Shown here: positions 1 to 8,434 of the stretch, in pieces
Layout of the letters: every line of letters starts with the position of its first letter
How positions within the stretch are numbered: position 1 is the first letter of the stretch
Source: Natronobacterium haloterrestre
Lineage (GTDB): Archaea > Halobacteriota > Halobacteria > Halobacteriales > Natrialbaceae
Length of the DNA stretch: 64,000 bases
Direction: 5' to 3'
NCBI RefSeq assembly: GCF_900112205.1
Contig: NZ_FOKW01000001.1
Span: 186,001 to 250,000 of the forward strand
Position numbers and translations under genes: made by a program
Notes under the pieces: model-generated
Told to the model about the DNA's origin: nothing
The model's database searches: none
The model's input: only the letters and a program-made list of their open reading frames with translations

Positions 1-598
1 TCGCCTCGAGCAGTTCCGCGACGACCTCGCGGGGCGCATCGATGTCCTCGCTCAGCTCGCCGACCGATTTGGGCTCCGAGCGAACGCTCGCCAGCAGGTC
101 CGCGTAGATTCGGCTCTCCGGGCCGGCGTCGACCGCCTCGGAGATCCGGTCGAGGACGTCACAGAGCCGCCCCTGGACCCACCGCTGGGCGAGCGAGAGT
201 TCGTTCTCGAGCTGTTCGAGGTCGTCGAGCACCTCGAGCAACTCGTCGAGGTCGTCGGTCTGCTCGAGGGAGACGTCCAGCGAGAGGTGCCGACAGGTCG
301 TGATGTCGAAGCTACTGTTTGCCGGATAGGCACTCTTGCTTGCGAACCCGTACGGAGAGACGGTGACCTCGAGCCGGACGTTGCGCGCGATGTGGAAGTA
401 CTTCCGACGCTGGTCGTCGATCCGGCTCTCGATCAGGCCCGCCTCCTCGAGTTTCCGCAGGTGTTCGATGACCGCCTTTGGACTCACGCCGAGGTAGTCG
501 GAAATCTCGGTAACGTAACAGGGCTTCCGGGCGAGCAGTCGGAGGATCCGTCTCCGGTTCTCGTTTCCCAACAAGTCCAGCAACGCGGCGGAGTCCAT
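1..598 (-). CDS. ArsR-type winged-helix regulator (partial, runs off the left edge)
   Basis: The reading frame opens at an ATG (complement of cat at 596-598) and stays open to the window edge, so about 199 residues are visible and the C-terminus is missing. Residues 1-60 form a winged helix typical of ArsR-type repressors: an N-terminal GNENRRRILRLL helix, then a recognition segment SDYLGVSPKAVIEHLRKL and a wing ending in RRKYFHI. The rest is acidic and helical, rich in Leu and Glu, and probably dimerises; a second DNA-binding-like segment may start near the edge. A TATA-like stretch (cgattaaaacgg on the plus strand, about 651-662) lies upstream. No ligand-binding cysteines are apparent, so the signal it responds to is unknown. 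Confidence 0.8.
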   Translation of the reverse strand, partial: MDSAALLDLLGNENRRRILRLLARKPCYVTEISDYLGVSPKAVIEHLRKLEEAGLIESRIDDQRRKYFHIARNVRLEVTVSPYGFASKSAYPANSSFDITTCRHLSLDVSLEQTDDLDELLEVLDDLEQLENELSLAQRWVQGRLCDVLDRISEAVDAGPESRIYADLLASVRSEPKSVGELSEDIDAPREVVAELLEA

Positions 599-821
599 CG
601 ATAGCGGGTATGGTATCGGCGCTGAAAAGGGTGTCTGCTCGTCCCGGGAATCGATTAAAACGGCCCGCCCGACGCAGCCGGGTCGGTGGTAATGTTCGCG
701 GCGGGTTCCGGCAACCGTCGGCTCGTCTACCGTCGTGTTCGAGAATCAGGACCGATCGTACAGCGCGGTCGCGGTCGACCCGGTCGGTTCGGTGTCGACG
801 TCCTGGGAGCGAGCGGAGCGG

Positions 822-1982
822 CTATTGTCCGGGAGTACCGCCGTTTCCGCCGTCGTTCTGTCCGGGAGCAGAGCCGGACTGGTCGTCGCTGTCGTCTTCG
901 CTGTCGTCTCCGCCGTCGTTCTGTCCGGGTGAAGAATCGGACCCGTCGCTGTCGCCTCCACCGCTCTGTCCGGGAGCAGAATCGGACCCGTCGCTGTCGC
1001 CTCCACCGCTCTGTCCGGGAGCAGAATCGGACTCGTCGCTGTCGCCTCCACCGCTCTGTCCGGGAGCAGAATCGGACTCGTCGCTGCCGTCTCCGCCGCC
1101 CTGTCCGGGAGCAGAATTGGACCCGTCGCTGTCGTCTTCGTCGCCGCTCTGTCCCGGCGGAGCAGCGGGCTGGCCGTTTTCGTTGCCATTATCGCCCTCG
1201 TTCTGACCGTCCTGATCTGTTCCTCCGGCTGCGTTCTGGCCCGGAGCATCGCCGGCATCGCCGGATTGACCCGGCGGCGAGCCGTCGTCCGTCCCGTTCT
1301 GTGGGCCGCCAGGATCCGCACCAGGCGTCGAGTTATCCGCCTGGCCCGGTGGCGTCCCGTTCCCTTCACCCGTGGTCCCGGACGGCCCCCCACCCGGTGC
1401 ATCGCCGGACGCTCCCAGACCGAGACCCCGTGCCGTCGCGTTGACGTCGGGGCCGGCGAGTTCCGAGGCGTTCTTCTCGAGGGTCTCGAGACGGTCACTT
1501 CCCAGGCCGGCCGCCTCGGCTCGTGGTTTCGTGCGCTCGATCTCCCGCTCGAGCGCCGCGATTTCCGCCGTCAGTTCCCCCATCCGGGCCTGATACTCGC
1601 CGGTCGAGAGGTTCTCGTCGCTCCCGTTTCGCAGTTCGGCCCGCTCGGCCTCGAGTTGGGCGAGACGATCCTCGAGGTCGTCGGTACGGTTGGCGATCAG
1701 TTCGGCTCGCTCCTCGTCGTCGGAGCGTTCGTACTCGGCGTCGAACATCTCGGCCTCGACCGACCGCTGGGTGTCGGCGGCGCTCGACTGCATGAACGTC
1801 GCAACTGTCGTATTGGCGGCCTGGTCGGTATCGGAATCCGTCGACGCCAGCGCCGCATCCGCCCCCGTTTCGGTCTCGACGTCGGCGAACGCCCCCGCGA
1901 CCGCACCGGCTGCAACCGGGGCGATCGAGAGGCCGACGACGGTGACCGCGAGAAGGACGACCGTCCGAGTCGGGATCATCAC
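822..1982 (-). CDS. Exported coiled-coil protein with a Gly/Ser/Asp repeat tail
   Basis: This 386-residue protein starts with MM and a hydrophobic segment (residues 8-30) that reads as a Sec signal peptide or membrane anchor. Residues 75-170 are a Glu/Arg/Leu-rich coiled coil (LEDRLAQLEAERAEL and LTAEIAALEREIERTK). From about residue 190 to the end the chain is low complexity, built of SAPGQSGGGDSD-type units, and looks like a flexible acidic stalk outside the cell. The tail is coded by a 45 bp tandem array annotated separately. I do not recognise an enzymatic domain. The coiled coil plus disordered tail suggests a structural or envelope role, which is inference. The second Met, one codon in, is an equally possible start. 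Confidence 0.75.
   Translation of the reverse strand: MMIPTRTVVLLAVTVVGLSIAPVAAGAVAGAFADVETETGADAALASTDSDTDQAANTTVATFMQSSAADTQRSVEAEMFDAEYERSDDEERAELIANRTDDLEDRLAQLEAERAELRNGSDENLSTGEYQARMGELTAEIAALEREIERTKPRAEAAGLGSDRLETLEKNASELAGPDVNATARGLGLGASGDAPGGGPSGTTGEGNGTPPGQADNSTPGADPGGPQNGTDDGSPPGQSGDAGDAPGQNAAGGTDQDGQNEGDNGNENGQPAAPPGQSGDEDDSDGSNSAPGQGGGDGSDESDSAPGQSGGGDSDESDSAPGQSGGGDSDGSDSAPGQSGGGDSDGSDSSPGQNDGGDDSEDDSDDQSGSAPGQNDGGNGGTPGQ
913..1137. repeat. 45 bp tandem array coding SAPGQSGGGDSD units
   Basis: Five units of exactly 45 bp start at about 913, 958, 1003, 1048 and 1093. The middle three are nearly identical, differing by a few bases, and the outer two are degenerate. Each encodes 15 residues of the exported protein's tail. 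A period divisible by three keeps length changes in frame. Confidence 0.85.
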
Positions 1983-2254
1983 GTGTCCTTTCGCCCGAAC
2001 CCACTAAAAATGCGAATATTCGTTCGCACAGTTTACTCCGATCCGTTACGGTATGAGATCCGTTCCGAGCGTTTAACCCTCCCTCACAATCGCCCGCTGC
2101 TCGTCCAGATTCGGGTCGAGGGTCGGTCGTGAGTTCCCGTCGTCGATGACTGCGAAACTCGAGCGCGAGGGCGCCGCGGGACGACGCTGAATGCAATACG
2201 GCTTAAATCTGTTCGCAAATAGTTATCCCGCTCGAGGCCATGTGTATAGTTACC

Positions 2255-2662
2255 ATGTTCGAGGTGTTCTCGCGTAGCTACTATCTCGGACGCCTCTACG
2301 TGACGCCGACCGACGAGGACCGTGCGTTCATGCACAGCGACCAGCACGAACGCATCAACGAGCACGTGTACGCCACCGGCGACGGACTCGAGCGACTCGA
2401 TTCGCCGCTGGTGATGAAACTCGAGTCCCGGCATTTCCCGGTCCACGGCGACGAGAGCGTCCCCGCGAACACGCTCGCCGTCCCCGAGTCGATGCTCGAG
2501 GAGACGGACGTGCGGAACCCGCCCTCCCTCCGCGAAGTCTTCCTCGCGCGTCGCGAGCGGGCACAGCAACTGCTCTCGTTCGCCGGCGGCTGGCAGCCGC
2601 CGGGCGTGGAATCGGCGGACGACCCGTCGAGCGGCGACGACGTCCCGAACGCCGGTACCTAG
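2255..2662 (+). CDS. Small conserved haloarchaeal protein (DUF5802-like)
   Basis: About 135 residues, beginning MFEVFSRSYYLGRLYVTP. An in-frame ATG lies five codons earlier (2240), but the MFEVF start is preferred because the recognisable part begins there. The body (residues 5-105) is ordered and contains MHSDQHERINEHVYATG and LVMKLESRHFPVHGDES. The last 25 residues are acidic and disordered. From memory it resembles the small haloarchaeal family named DUF5802, whose function is unknown; I could not verify this by search. Its stop is 29 bases before the Vms1-like gene, so the two may be co-transcribed. Confidence 0.75.
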   Translation: MFEVFSRSYYLGRLYVTPTDEDRAFMHSDQHERINEHVYATGDGLERLDSPLVMKLESRHFPVHGDESVPANTLAVPESMLEETDVRNPPSLREVFLARRERAQQLLSFAGGWQPPGVESADDPSSGDDVPNAGT

Positions 2663-2691
2663 AAGTAGTCGCGCTTCGCCTTTTCGTCCGA

Positions 2692-3654
2692 ATGCTCGAC
2701 CTCGACGAGTTGCTCGGACGCGCGTCGTTGAAGGAGCGAATCGACGAACTCGAGGCGGAGAACGAACGGCTGCAGGCCCAGTACGAGGCCGAATCCGACC
2801 GACGCGCCGAGGCGGCGACCGCCAGACAGGAGGCCGAACAGCGGGTCAACCGGCTCGAGGACCGGATCGCCCAGCTCGAGGGCGAACTCGAGCGCCTGGA
2901 GAGCGACGGCGACGGCTCCGGGCTCGAGGTCCGACGCCGGGAACGGCTCCGGGGCGCTCGGCTCGCCGAGGTACTCGATCGTCTGGGTTCGCTCCGGACG
3001 GCCTCCGAGGGTGCCCTGACGGCCGTCGTCGGGAGCCCGGACGGCCCCGGTGTCGAGGATCTGGGGGCCATCGACGGCGACCTCGAGGACGTGCTCGGTC
3101 GCGAACGGCTGGCGCTGGTCGACGACGCCGCGCCGTGCCTGCTCTGTGTCGACGACGCCGGCCTCGTCTCGGTTACGCTCGATCCGCCCGTATTGCCCGA
3201 CCGCGAGCCCGTCTGGGACGACCGGTTCGACCTCGAGCGGGAGTGGTTTCGCCCGACCGGCCGTCACGCGCTCGCGCTCGTCCGCACCGACCTGTTCGCG
3301 GTCGGGATCTACGAGGACGAGGAGCGACTCGAGACCCACGGGTTCGAGAGCGACGTGAAGGGGAGCCACTCCAAGGGCGGCTTCTCCCAGGCCCGGTTCG
3401 AGCGGATCCGCGACGAGCAGATCGACGACCACCTCGAGCGGTGCCGCGAGGCGCTCCGCGAGCGCGTCGGCGACGGGGCCGTCGACCGGCTGTATCTCGC
3501 CGGCCAGCGCGGCGTCGTCGAGACCCTCGCCGAGGAGACGACGGTCGACCCCGCGCCCGCGGCGACCGCCGCGGTCGATGCGACCGGCGATCCGGAGGCG
3601 GCGCTCGAGGACGCCTACCGGTCGTTCTGGACGACGGAACTGCGGGTGCTGTAG
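2692..3654 (+). CDS. Vms1/Ankzf1-family (VLRF1-type) peptidyl-tRNA hydrolase
   Basis: The 320-residue protein has an N-terminal coiled coil (residues 12-75) followed by an eRF1-like domain. The family signature is plain: GSHSKGGFSQARFERIRDEQ at residues 224-243. The GGxSQ loop supplies the glutamine (Q233 here) which in Vms1 and Ankzf1 is needed to cut nascent peptide from tRNA on stalled large ribosomal subunits. Archaeal members are taken to act in ribosome rescue. The coiled coil before the catalytic domain is an archaeal arrangement; the eukaryotic zinc finger, ankyrin and VIM segments are absent. It follows a DUF5802-like gene by 29 bases on the same strand. Confidence 0.85.
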   Translation: MLDLDELLGRASLKERIDELEAENERLQAQYEAESDRRAEAATARQEAEQRVNRLEDRIAQLEGELERLESDGDGSGLEVRRRERLRGARLAEVLDRLGSLRTASEGALTAVVGSPDGPGVEDLGAIDGDLEDVLGRERLALVDDAAPCLLCVDDAGLVSVTLDPPVLPDREPVWDDRFDLEREWFRPTGRHALALVRTDLFAVGIYEDEERLETHGFESDVKGSHSKGGFSQARFERIRDEQIDDHLERCREALRERVGDGAVDRLYLAGQRGVVETLAEETTVDPAPAATAAVDATGDPEAALEDAYRSFWTTELRVL

Positions 3655-3765
3655 CCCGCGGACCGGTCGCCGCTCGCCCCTCTCGTCGGCCCTTCGTCGC
3701 GGCGCCGTCGGGTCTTTCGATCCGCGGACGGCGCTGTTAAGTACCCCCTGATCCTTGTGCCCGAT

Positions 3766-4785
3766 ATGCGTATCGCGATACTCGCTCACGAGAAGTTCCC
3801 CGACCGGGCCAAGACGGCCCTCGGCGTGCTCCGGTACGCCGACGACGACGTCGTCGCGGTTCTCGACCGGGACGCTGCCGGCGATCGCGTTGCCGACTAC
3901 GTCGGCGACGTCCAGGACGCACCGATCGTCGAGGGGATGGACGACCTCGAGGCGGACGCCGTCGACGCCCTGCTGATCGGTATCGCGCCGATCGGGGGCG
4001 GCTTCGACGAGAGCTGGCGCGACGACGTCCGAACGGCGCTCGAGAACGGCTGTGACGTCATCTCCGGTCTCCACTACTTCCTCTCCCAGGACGAGGAGTT
4101 CGTCGAACTGGCCGACGAGTACGGCTGTGAACTCCGGGACGTCCGCAAGCCCGACGACGACCTGACGGTCGCCGAGGGCGTCGCGGGCGACGTCGACGCG
4201 GAGATCGTTCTGACCGTCGGCACCGACTGCTCGGTCGGCAAGATGACGACGACGATGGAACTGGCCCGCGACGCTCGGGAAGCGGGCTACGACGTCGGCG
4301 TCATCCCGACGGGTCAGACCGGGATCATGATCGAGGGCTGGGGGAACCCGATCGACCGGGTCGTCAGCGACTTCACGGCCGGCGCGGTCGAGGAGATGAT
4401 CCTCGAAAAGGGCGACGAGCACGACTACCTGCTCGTCGAGGGACAGGGCAGCATCGTCCACCCCGCATACTCGGCGGTCACCTGCGGCATCCTGCACGGC
4501 TCGATGGCCGACCGACTCGTGCTCTGTCACGACGCCGGCCGCGAGGTCGTCCACGGCTACGAGTCGTTCGACCTCCCGTCGATCCCGACCTACGTCGACC
4601 TCTACGAGAGCCTCGCCGCGCCGATCAGCGACGCCGCCGTCGTCGCCGGGGTGCTCAACACGTCCGACCTCGAGGATGAAGCCGCCGAGCGTGCCGTCGA
4701 CGAGTTCGCCGCGGAACTCGACGCGCCGGCGACGGACGTCATCCGGTACGACACCGACGAGGTGCTCGAGGTGCTGTTCGAATGA
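3766..4785 (+). CDS. DUF1611 / DgcN-family P-loop protein
   Basis: The ATG at 3766 is preferred (MRIAILAHEKFPDRAK); a GTG three codons upstream is possible. The 339-residue product has a Rossmann-like N-terminal half and a P-loop half with Walker A motif GTDCSVGKMTTT near residue 152, followed by PTGQTGIMIEGWG and LLVEGQGSIVHPAYS. This is the DUF1611 architecture. Members called DgcN work with an enolase-superfamily partner, DgcA, in bacterial D-glutamate use: DgcN N-acetylates D-glutamate and DgcA racemises the product. The stop codon overlaps the next start (ATGA at 4782-4785), so translation is probably coupled to an enolase-superfamily epimerase. The substrate in this archaeon is inferred from the pairing. 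Confidence 0.8.
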   Translation: MRIAILAHEKFPDRAKTALGVLRYADDDVVAVLDRDAAGDRVADYVGDVQDAPIVEGMDDLEADAVDALLIGIAPIGGGFDESWRDDVRTALENGCDVISGLHYFLSQDEEFVELADEYGCELRDVRKPDDDLTVAEGVAGDVDAEIVLTVGTDCSVGKMTTTMELARDAREAGYDVGVIPTGQTGIMIEGWGNPIDRVVSDFTAGAVEEMILEKGDEHDYLLVEGQGSIVHPAYSAVTCGILHGSMADRLVLCHDAGREVVHGYESFDLPSIPTYVDLYESLAAPISDAAVVAGVLNTSDLEDEAAERAVDEFAAELDAPATDVIRYDTDEVLEVLFE

Positions 4786-5828
4786 GCCTCGAGACGTCGT
4801 TCACCCGGCGGCGGCTCCCACTGGAGTTCCCCTTCACGATCTCCCGGGGGACGACCACGGAGACGGAGGTCGTGACCGTCCGGATCGAGGACGAGGACGG
4901 GACGGTCGGCGTCGGAGGAGCCGGCCCCTCCGCACACTACGGGGAAACCGCAGACACCATCGAGGCCGTCCTCCCGGACCTGCTCGCGGCCGTCGAGGAG
5001 GTCGGCGACCCTCACCGGCTCGACCGCATCGAGCGCCGGCTACGCGAGACCGTCGAACGCAATCCGGCCGCCCGGTGTGCCGTCAGCATCGCCCTCCACG
5101 ACCTCGTCGCGAAGCGACTCGAGGTGCCGCTGTACGAGTACTGGGGGCTCGATCCCGCCGACACCGTCGAATCGTCCTACACCATCGGGATCGACGACAC
5201 CGAGACGATGCGGGAGAAGACCGAGACGGCCCTCGAGCGCGGCTACACCACGCTGAAAGTCAAACTCGGCACGGACCGCGACCTCGAGATCGTCGAGACG
5301 ATCCGGGATGTCGCGCCGGCCGACGAGGTCCGCCTGTACGTCGACGCCAACGAAGCCTGGACCCCGCGGGAAGCGGTCCGCAAGATCGACGCCCTCGCGG
5401 CCTACGACCTCGAGTTCGTCGAACAACCGGTTCCGGCCGAGGATCCGGAGGGGCTGAAGTTCGTCTACGAGCGCGCTGCGCTGCCGATCGCGGCCGACGA
5501 ATCCTGTATCACGGTCGAGGACGTGCCACGGATTGCGGACCGCTGTGACATCGCGAACCTGAAGCTGATGAAGTGTGGCGGCCTCCGGGAGGCAAAGCGG
5601 ATCGTCCACACCGCCCGCGCCCACGGCCTGCAGGTGATGTGTGGCTGTATGAACGAGTCGAACGCCTCGATCGCGGCGGCCTGTCACCTCGCGCCGCTGC
5701 TGGATTACGCCGACCTGGACGGCTCCCTGCTGCTCGCCGACGATCCCTACGACGGGGTCCCGATGCCGGGCGGCCGAATCGACCTCGAGTCGCTCGACCG
5801 GACCGGTACTGGGGCCGTCCTCGAGTGA
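4782..5828 (+). CDS. Enolase-superfamily epimerase/racemase (dipeptide epimerase or DgcA type)
   Basis: A 348-residue member of the muconate-lactonizing subgroup. The N-terminal capping domain holds FPFTISRGTTTE. The barrel carries the KxK base pair (LKVKLG near residue 166), metal ligands in YVDANEAW, FVEQPV and ADES, the second catalytic lysine in NLKLMKCGG, and LDGSLLL near the C-terminus. This set is typical of Ala-Glu epimerases and N-acylamino-acid racemases. It overlaps the upstream DUF1611 gene by four bases. That pairing favours N-acetyl-D-glutamate racemisation over cell-wall dipeptide epimerisation, since archaea lack murein, but the assignment is inference. Annotation as L-Ala-D/L-Glu epimerase would also be defensible. 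Confidence 0.85.
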   Translation: MSLETSFTRRRLPLEFPFTISRGTTTETEVVTVRIEDEDGTVGVGGAGPSAHYGETADTIEAVLPDLLAAVEEVGDPHRLDRIERRLRETVERNPAARCAVSIALHDLVAKRLEVPLYEYWGLDPADTVESSYTIGIDDTETMREKTETALERGYTTLKVKLGTDRDLEIVETIRDVAPADEVRLYVDANEAWTPREAVRKIDALAAYDLEFVEQPVPAEDPEGLKFVYERAALPIAADESCITVEDVPRIADRCDIANLKLMKCGGLREAKRIVHTARAHGLQVMCGCMNESNASIAAACHLAPLLDYADLDGSLLLADDPYDGVPMPGGRIDLESLDRTGTGAVLE

Positions 5829-5964
5829 GCTAACGGGCGAGAACCGACGCGGCCCGGTTCCGTCCTCGTTTCCGTGCCGAGTGCACCGAGAGCGTCAGTT
5901 CCGGACACTGTCAGGTCGACCGTCAACAGTGTTTACAACGGTGGTCGGTGGAGACGTCCCCGGC

Positions 5965-6939
5965 ATGAACGACTCAGGCGAGACCGACGAGTCGAGGCTG
6001 TCGCGCCGAACGGTGCTACGGGCCGCGTCCGGCACGGTCACGCTGTCCGTCGCGGGCAGCGGTCGGGTCGGGGCGTCCGGAGCCGCAACCGCGACCCGGG
6101 GGGAAACGCAGGCGCTGTTCGACCGGCGCTGTCCCGACGCGACGCTGCAACCGAGTATGGGGTACTGTGCGGACTCGAGTACGGCGGGCTGTACTGACGA
6201 CCACCCGGAGACCGTGGAACTGCAGCGAGCCGTCCGCACGTCGCTCGAGACCCGGTATCCGGACGTCGGCGCGTTGGTCGACGCGGGGTTCAAGCCCTAC
6301 TTCGACGTGCTCGGCGGGGGCGAAGGGTGGTCCCACTGGCTGAGCCCGGAACACATCGGCGACGAGGGGGTGGTCGACCCCGAGCGGCCCGAAGCGGTCC
6401 TCGTGGACAACCACTCCTGGCGCTCGATCGGCGTGATGTTCATTGCGACCCGGAACGGCGAGCGGGTCGAACCGCCGACGATATACGACGCGGACGGTAC
6501 GGTTAGCGACGGCGATGAGCACGGCGGCTCCGGACACGGTAACGGACACGGGAAACCCCCAGCGGACGATCCGACACGCTGTGCTCCCTGGCACTATCAC
6601 GCCGGGGCACCGGGCCGGTTCGCGTGGTGGTTCTACCAGCAGGTCTACGAACGCGAGTACGCCGACGGGGACGTGACCGTCGACACGGACGCCGAGTTCC
6701 CCTGCCGGACGCCGTGCATGATGCACGTCTGGATCGTCGACCACCCCGAGGGCGTCTACGCCCACGACGGGCCGCCGCCGGAGTACCGGGAGCGCCCGCC
6801 GGCCGACGACCCCGGGTTCGAGACCGACGCGGAACCGGGCGAAGACGACCTCGGCTGGGACGTCCTCCCCGAGGAGGTCGTCCCCGACCGCAGGCCGGAC
6901 TCGTTCGCGCACCTGTCGCCGCTTTCGAATCGCCGGTAG
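5965..6939 (+). CDS. Tat-exported protein of unknown function
   Basis: The start chosen at 5965 (MNDSGETDES) places a twin-arginine motif, SRRTVLRAASG, at residues 12-22, followed by a weakly hydrophobic stretch and a probable cleavage after GASGAA; an upstream in-frame ATG would bury this signal. The mature part is about 290 residues with aromatic and His-rich motifs (APWHYHAGAPGRFAWWFYQ, CRTPCMMHVWIVDHPEG), a Cys-rich start (CPDATLQPSMGYC and STAGCTDDHPE) and a His/Gly linker (EHGGSGHGNGHGK). Conserved-looking His and Cys suggest metal or disulfide sites outside the cell. I do not recognise the family. Export folded through Tat is usual for haloarchaeal secreted proteins. Confidence 0.75.
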   Translation: MNDSGETDESRLSRRTVLRAASGTVTLSVAGSGRVGASGAATATRGETQALFDRRCPDATLQPSMGYCADSSTAGCTDDHPETVELQRAVRTSLETRYPDVGALVDAGFKPYFDVLGGGEGWSHWLSPEHIGDEGVVDPERPEAVLVDNHSWRSIGVMFIATRNGERVEPPTIYDADGTVSDGDEHGGSGHGNGHGKPPADDPTRCAPWHYHAGAPGRFAWWFYQQVYEREYADGDVTVDTDAEFPCRTPCMMHVWIVDHPEGVYAHDGPPPEYRERPPADDPGFETDAEPGEDDLGWDVLPEEVVPDRRPDSFAHLSPLSNRR

Positions 6940-6977
6940 CGTCCCATATTTATGGCTCAACCTATAATCGATCGAAC

Positions 6978-7331
6978 ATGGGTTACGACACCGTAGCCAA
7001 AACCGACCCGGAATCGGTCGTCCCCGACGAATTCGGCGGCATGTGGTTCCTCAAGGAGGAACTCGATGCGGACCACGTCGGCGTCACGGTACTCGAGCTC
7101 GCCCCCAGCGGCGAGGGGAAACCGCACAACGAGGCCGAGACCGGCCAGGAAGAAGTCTACTACGTCCTCGAGGGCGAGGTCGCGGTGGACGTCTTCGACG
7201 ACGGTGAGGTCGCCGAGACGGTGACGCTCGAGGCCGACGAGGCGATCCGGCTCGATCCCGAGGAGCGCCGCCAGATCCGCAACGGAGGGGACGAACGCGC
7301 GAAACTGCTTTTGGTCGGCGCGCCGCTGTAG
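6978..7331 (+). CDS. Single-domain cupin protein
   Basis: A 117-residue protein from ATG 6978, supported by a TATA-like catatttatgg about 25-30 bases upstream. It shows the cupin fold: GEGKPHNEAETGQEEVYYVLEGE (motif 1 region) and LEADEAIRLDPEERRQIRNGG (motif 2 region), ending in a VGAPL strand. Motif 1 has H and E at the usual metal positions, but motif 2 lacks the canonical histidine, so metal binding is uncertain. Small cupins may be isomerases, dioxygenases or sensors, and nothing here decides among them. Confidence 0.85.
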   Translation: MGYDTVAKTDPESVVPDEFGGMWFLKEELDADHVGVTVLELAPSGEGKPHNEAETGQEEVYYVLEGEVAVDVFDDGEVAETVTLEADEAIRLDPEERRQIRNGGDERAKLLLVGAPL

Positions 7332-7549
7332 GCGCTCGACGATCGGTCGCCTCCGCCGTCCGGCGGCCGGGGCTGAATCGACTTTTCCGGTCGATACATG
7401 CTCGAGTCGACCCGACCGATCACGACTGGCACTTCTCGGAGGGCGGTCCGCGGCCGAGCACCGGTGGCCGAACGATTCCCCGCACCTCGCGACGGGATGA
7501 TGTTCGGGACAGGAGCTTACTCTCGTCCGCCAGTAGCCCCTGCCACGCG

Positions 7550-7565
7550 TTTAGGCTGGCCTAAA
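7550..7565. promoter_or_regulatory. DtxR/Idr-type iron-responsive operator candidate
   Basis: TTTAGGC-TG-GCCTAAA is a perfect inverted repeat with 7 bp arms and a 2 bp spacer. It matches the half-site pattern of DtxR-family boxes (TTAGG...CCTAA). It runs directly into CTAAATA, a plausible TATA element, about 57 bases before the iron-centre repair gene, so a bound repressor would block promoter recognition. Function is inferred from sequence only. Confidence 0.6.
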
Positions 7566-7622
7566 TACCCCGCGTCGGTCGTCGACTCGAGGAGGCCGGC
7601 CGGGACTCCAGAGGTGACAACA

Positions 7623-8363
7623 ATGACGAACGTCTCCATCGACTCGGACGCATCGCTCGGCGATCTCGTCGAATCGAACCCCGAATTCGCTCCCGTCTTC
7701 GAATCGCTCGGCATCGACTACTGCTGTGGCGGCACTCAATCCCTCTCGGCGGCCTGCGAGGCAAACGACCTCGAGATCGAGGCGGTCCGCGAACGCCTCG
7801 AGGGGGCGCTGACGGACGACGCGAACGACACCGCGCCCGAGTGGAACTCGCTGACCCAGCTGGCGAACGTCATCGTCTGGGAACATCACCGACCCCTGCG
7901 TACCGACCTCCCGGATCTCGAGGCGCTCGTCGAGAAGGTTGCCCGCGTGCACGGAGACTCCCACCCGGAACTCCGTGAGGTCGAGGCCGAGTTCCGCGAG
8001 TTGAAAGCCGACATCTTAGAGCACGTCGACGAGGAGGAACGGATCGCGTTCCCGATCGTCAAGAAGCTCGATACCGGCGCCGAACTCACTGCCGACGAGC
8101 GCGACGACCTCCTCGCGGAGATCGAGAGCCTCGAGGACGACCACGACGAGACGGCCGCCCGACTCGAGCGGCTGCACGACCTCACCGACGGCTACGAGCC
8201 CCCGGAGGACGCGTGCATGAGCTATCGCGAGATGCTCCGCCGCCTCGAGGAACTCGAGCGGGACACCCACATGCACGTCCACCGGGAGAACAACGTCCTG
8301 TTCCCGAAGGCGGCGGCGCTGCTCGAGGAAGCGTACGGCGTTCGACCGTCGCCGTCGGGCTGA
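7623..8363 (+). CDS. Iron-sulfur cluster repair di-iron protein (RIC/ScdA/YtfE family)
   Basis: The start at 7623 (MTNVSIDSDASLGDL) gives the normal family N-terminus; the open frame extends upstream but that part is non-coding in character. The 246-residue protein has the short ScdA_N domain with the family hallmark DYCCGGTQSL (residues 36-45) and a hemerythrin-like bundle. Candidate iron ligands lie in WEHHRPL, HGDSHPEL, EHVDEEE, LEDDHDETA and HMHVHRENNVLFPK. RIC proteins restore iron-sulfur centres damaged by nitric oxide or oxidants. A DtxR-like operator overlaps its promoter, consistent with iron-dependent control. It converges on the membrane-protein gene at 8435. Confidence 0.9.
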   Translation: MTNVSIDSDASLGDLVESNPEFAPVFESLGIDYCCGGTQSLSAACEANDLEIEAVRERLEGALTDDANDTAPEWNSLTQLANVIVWEHHRPLRTDLPDLEALVEKVARVHGDSHPELREVEAEFRELKADILEHVDEEERIAFPIVKKLDTGAELTADERDDLLAEIESLEDDHDETAARLERLHDLTDGYEPPEDACMSYREMLRRLEELERDTHMHVHRENNVLFPKAAALLEEAYGVRPSPSG

Positions 8364-8367
8364 CTTC

Positions 8368-8432
8368 GGCTCCGGTATCGACACCGGCTCCGGTATCGAC
8401 ACCGGCACACCGGCACCGGCACCGACACCGGC
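8368..8432. repeat. Short GC-rich tandem repeats between convergent genes
   Basis: An 18 bp unit, ggctccggtatcgacacc, occurs twice in perfect tandem (8368-8385 and 8386-8403), followed by degenerate ggcacc hexamers. It fills the whole 71 bp gap between two converging stop codons. It looks like a replication-slippage tract and leaves no obvious poly-T terminator. Confidence 0.8.
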
Positions 8433-8434
8433 CC

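Noticed and set aside
913..1137. CRISPR-like array
   Set aside because: Units are direct 45 bp repeats without unique spacers and are in frame with a protein tail.
2659..4554. A 631-codon minus-strand open frame opposite the Vms1 and DUF1611 genes
   Set aside because: It is the antisense shadow of well-supported genes in GC-rich sequence, with Arg/Asp-rich composition and no domain.
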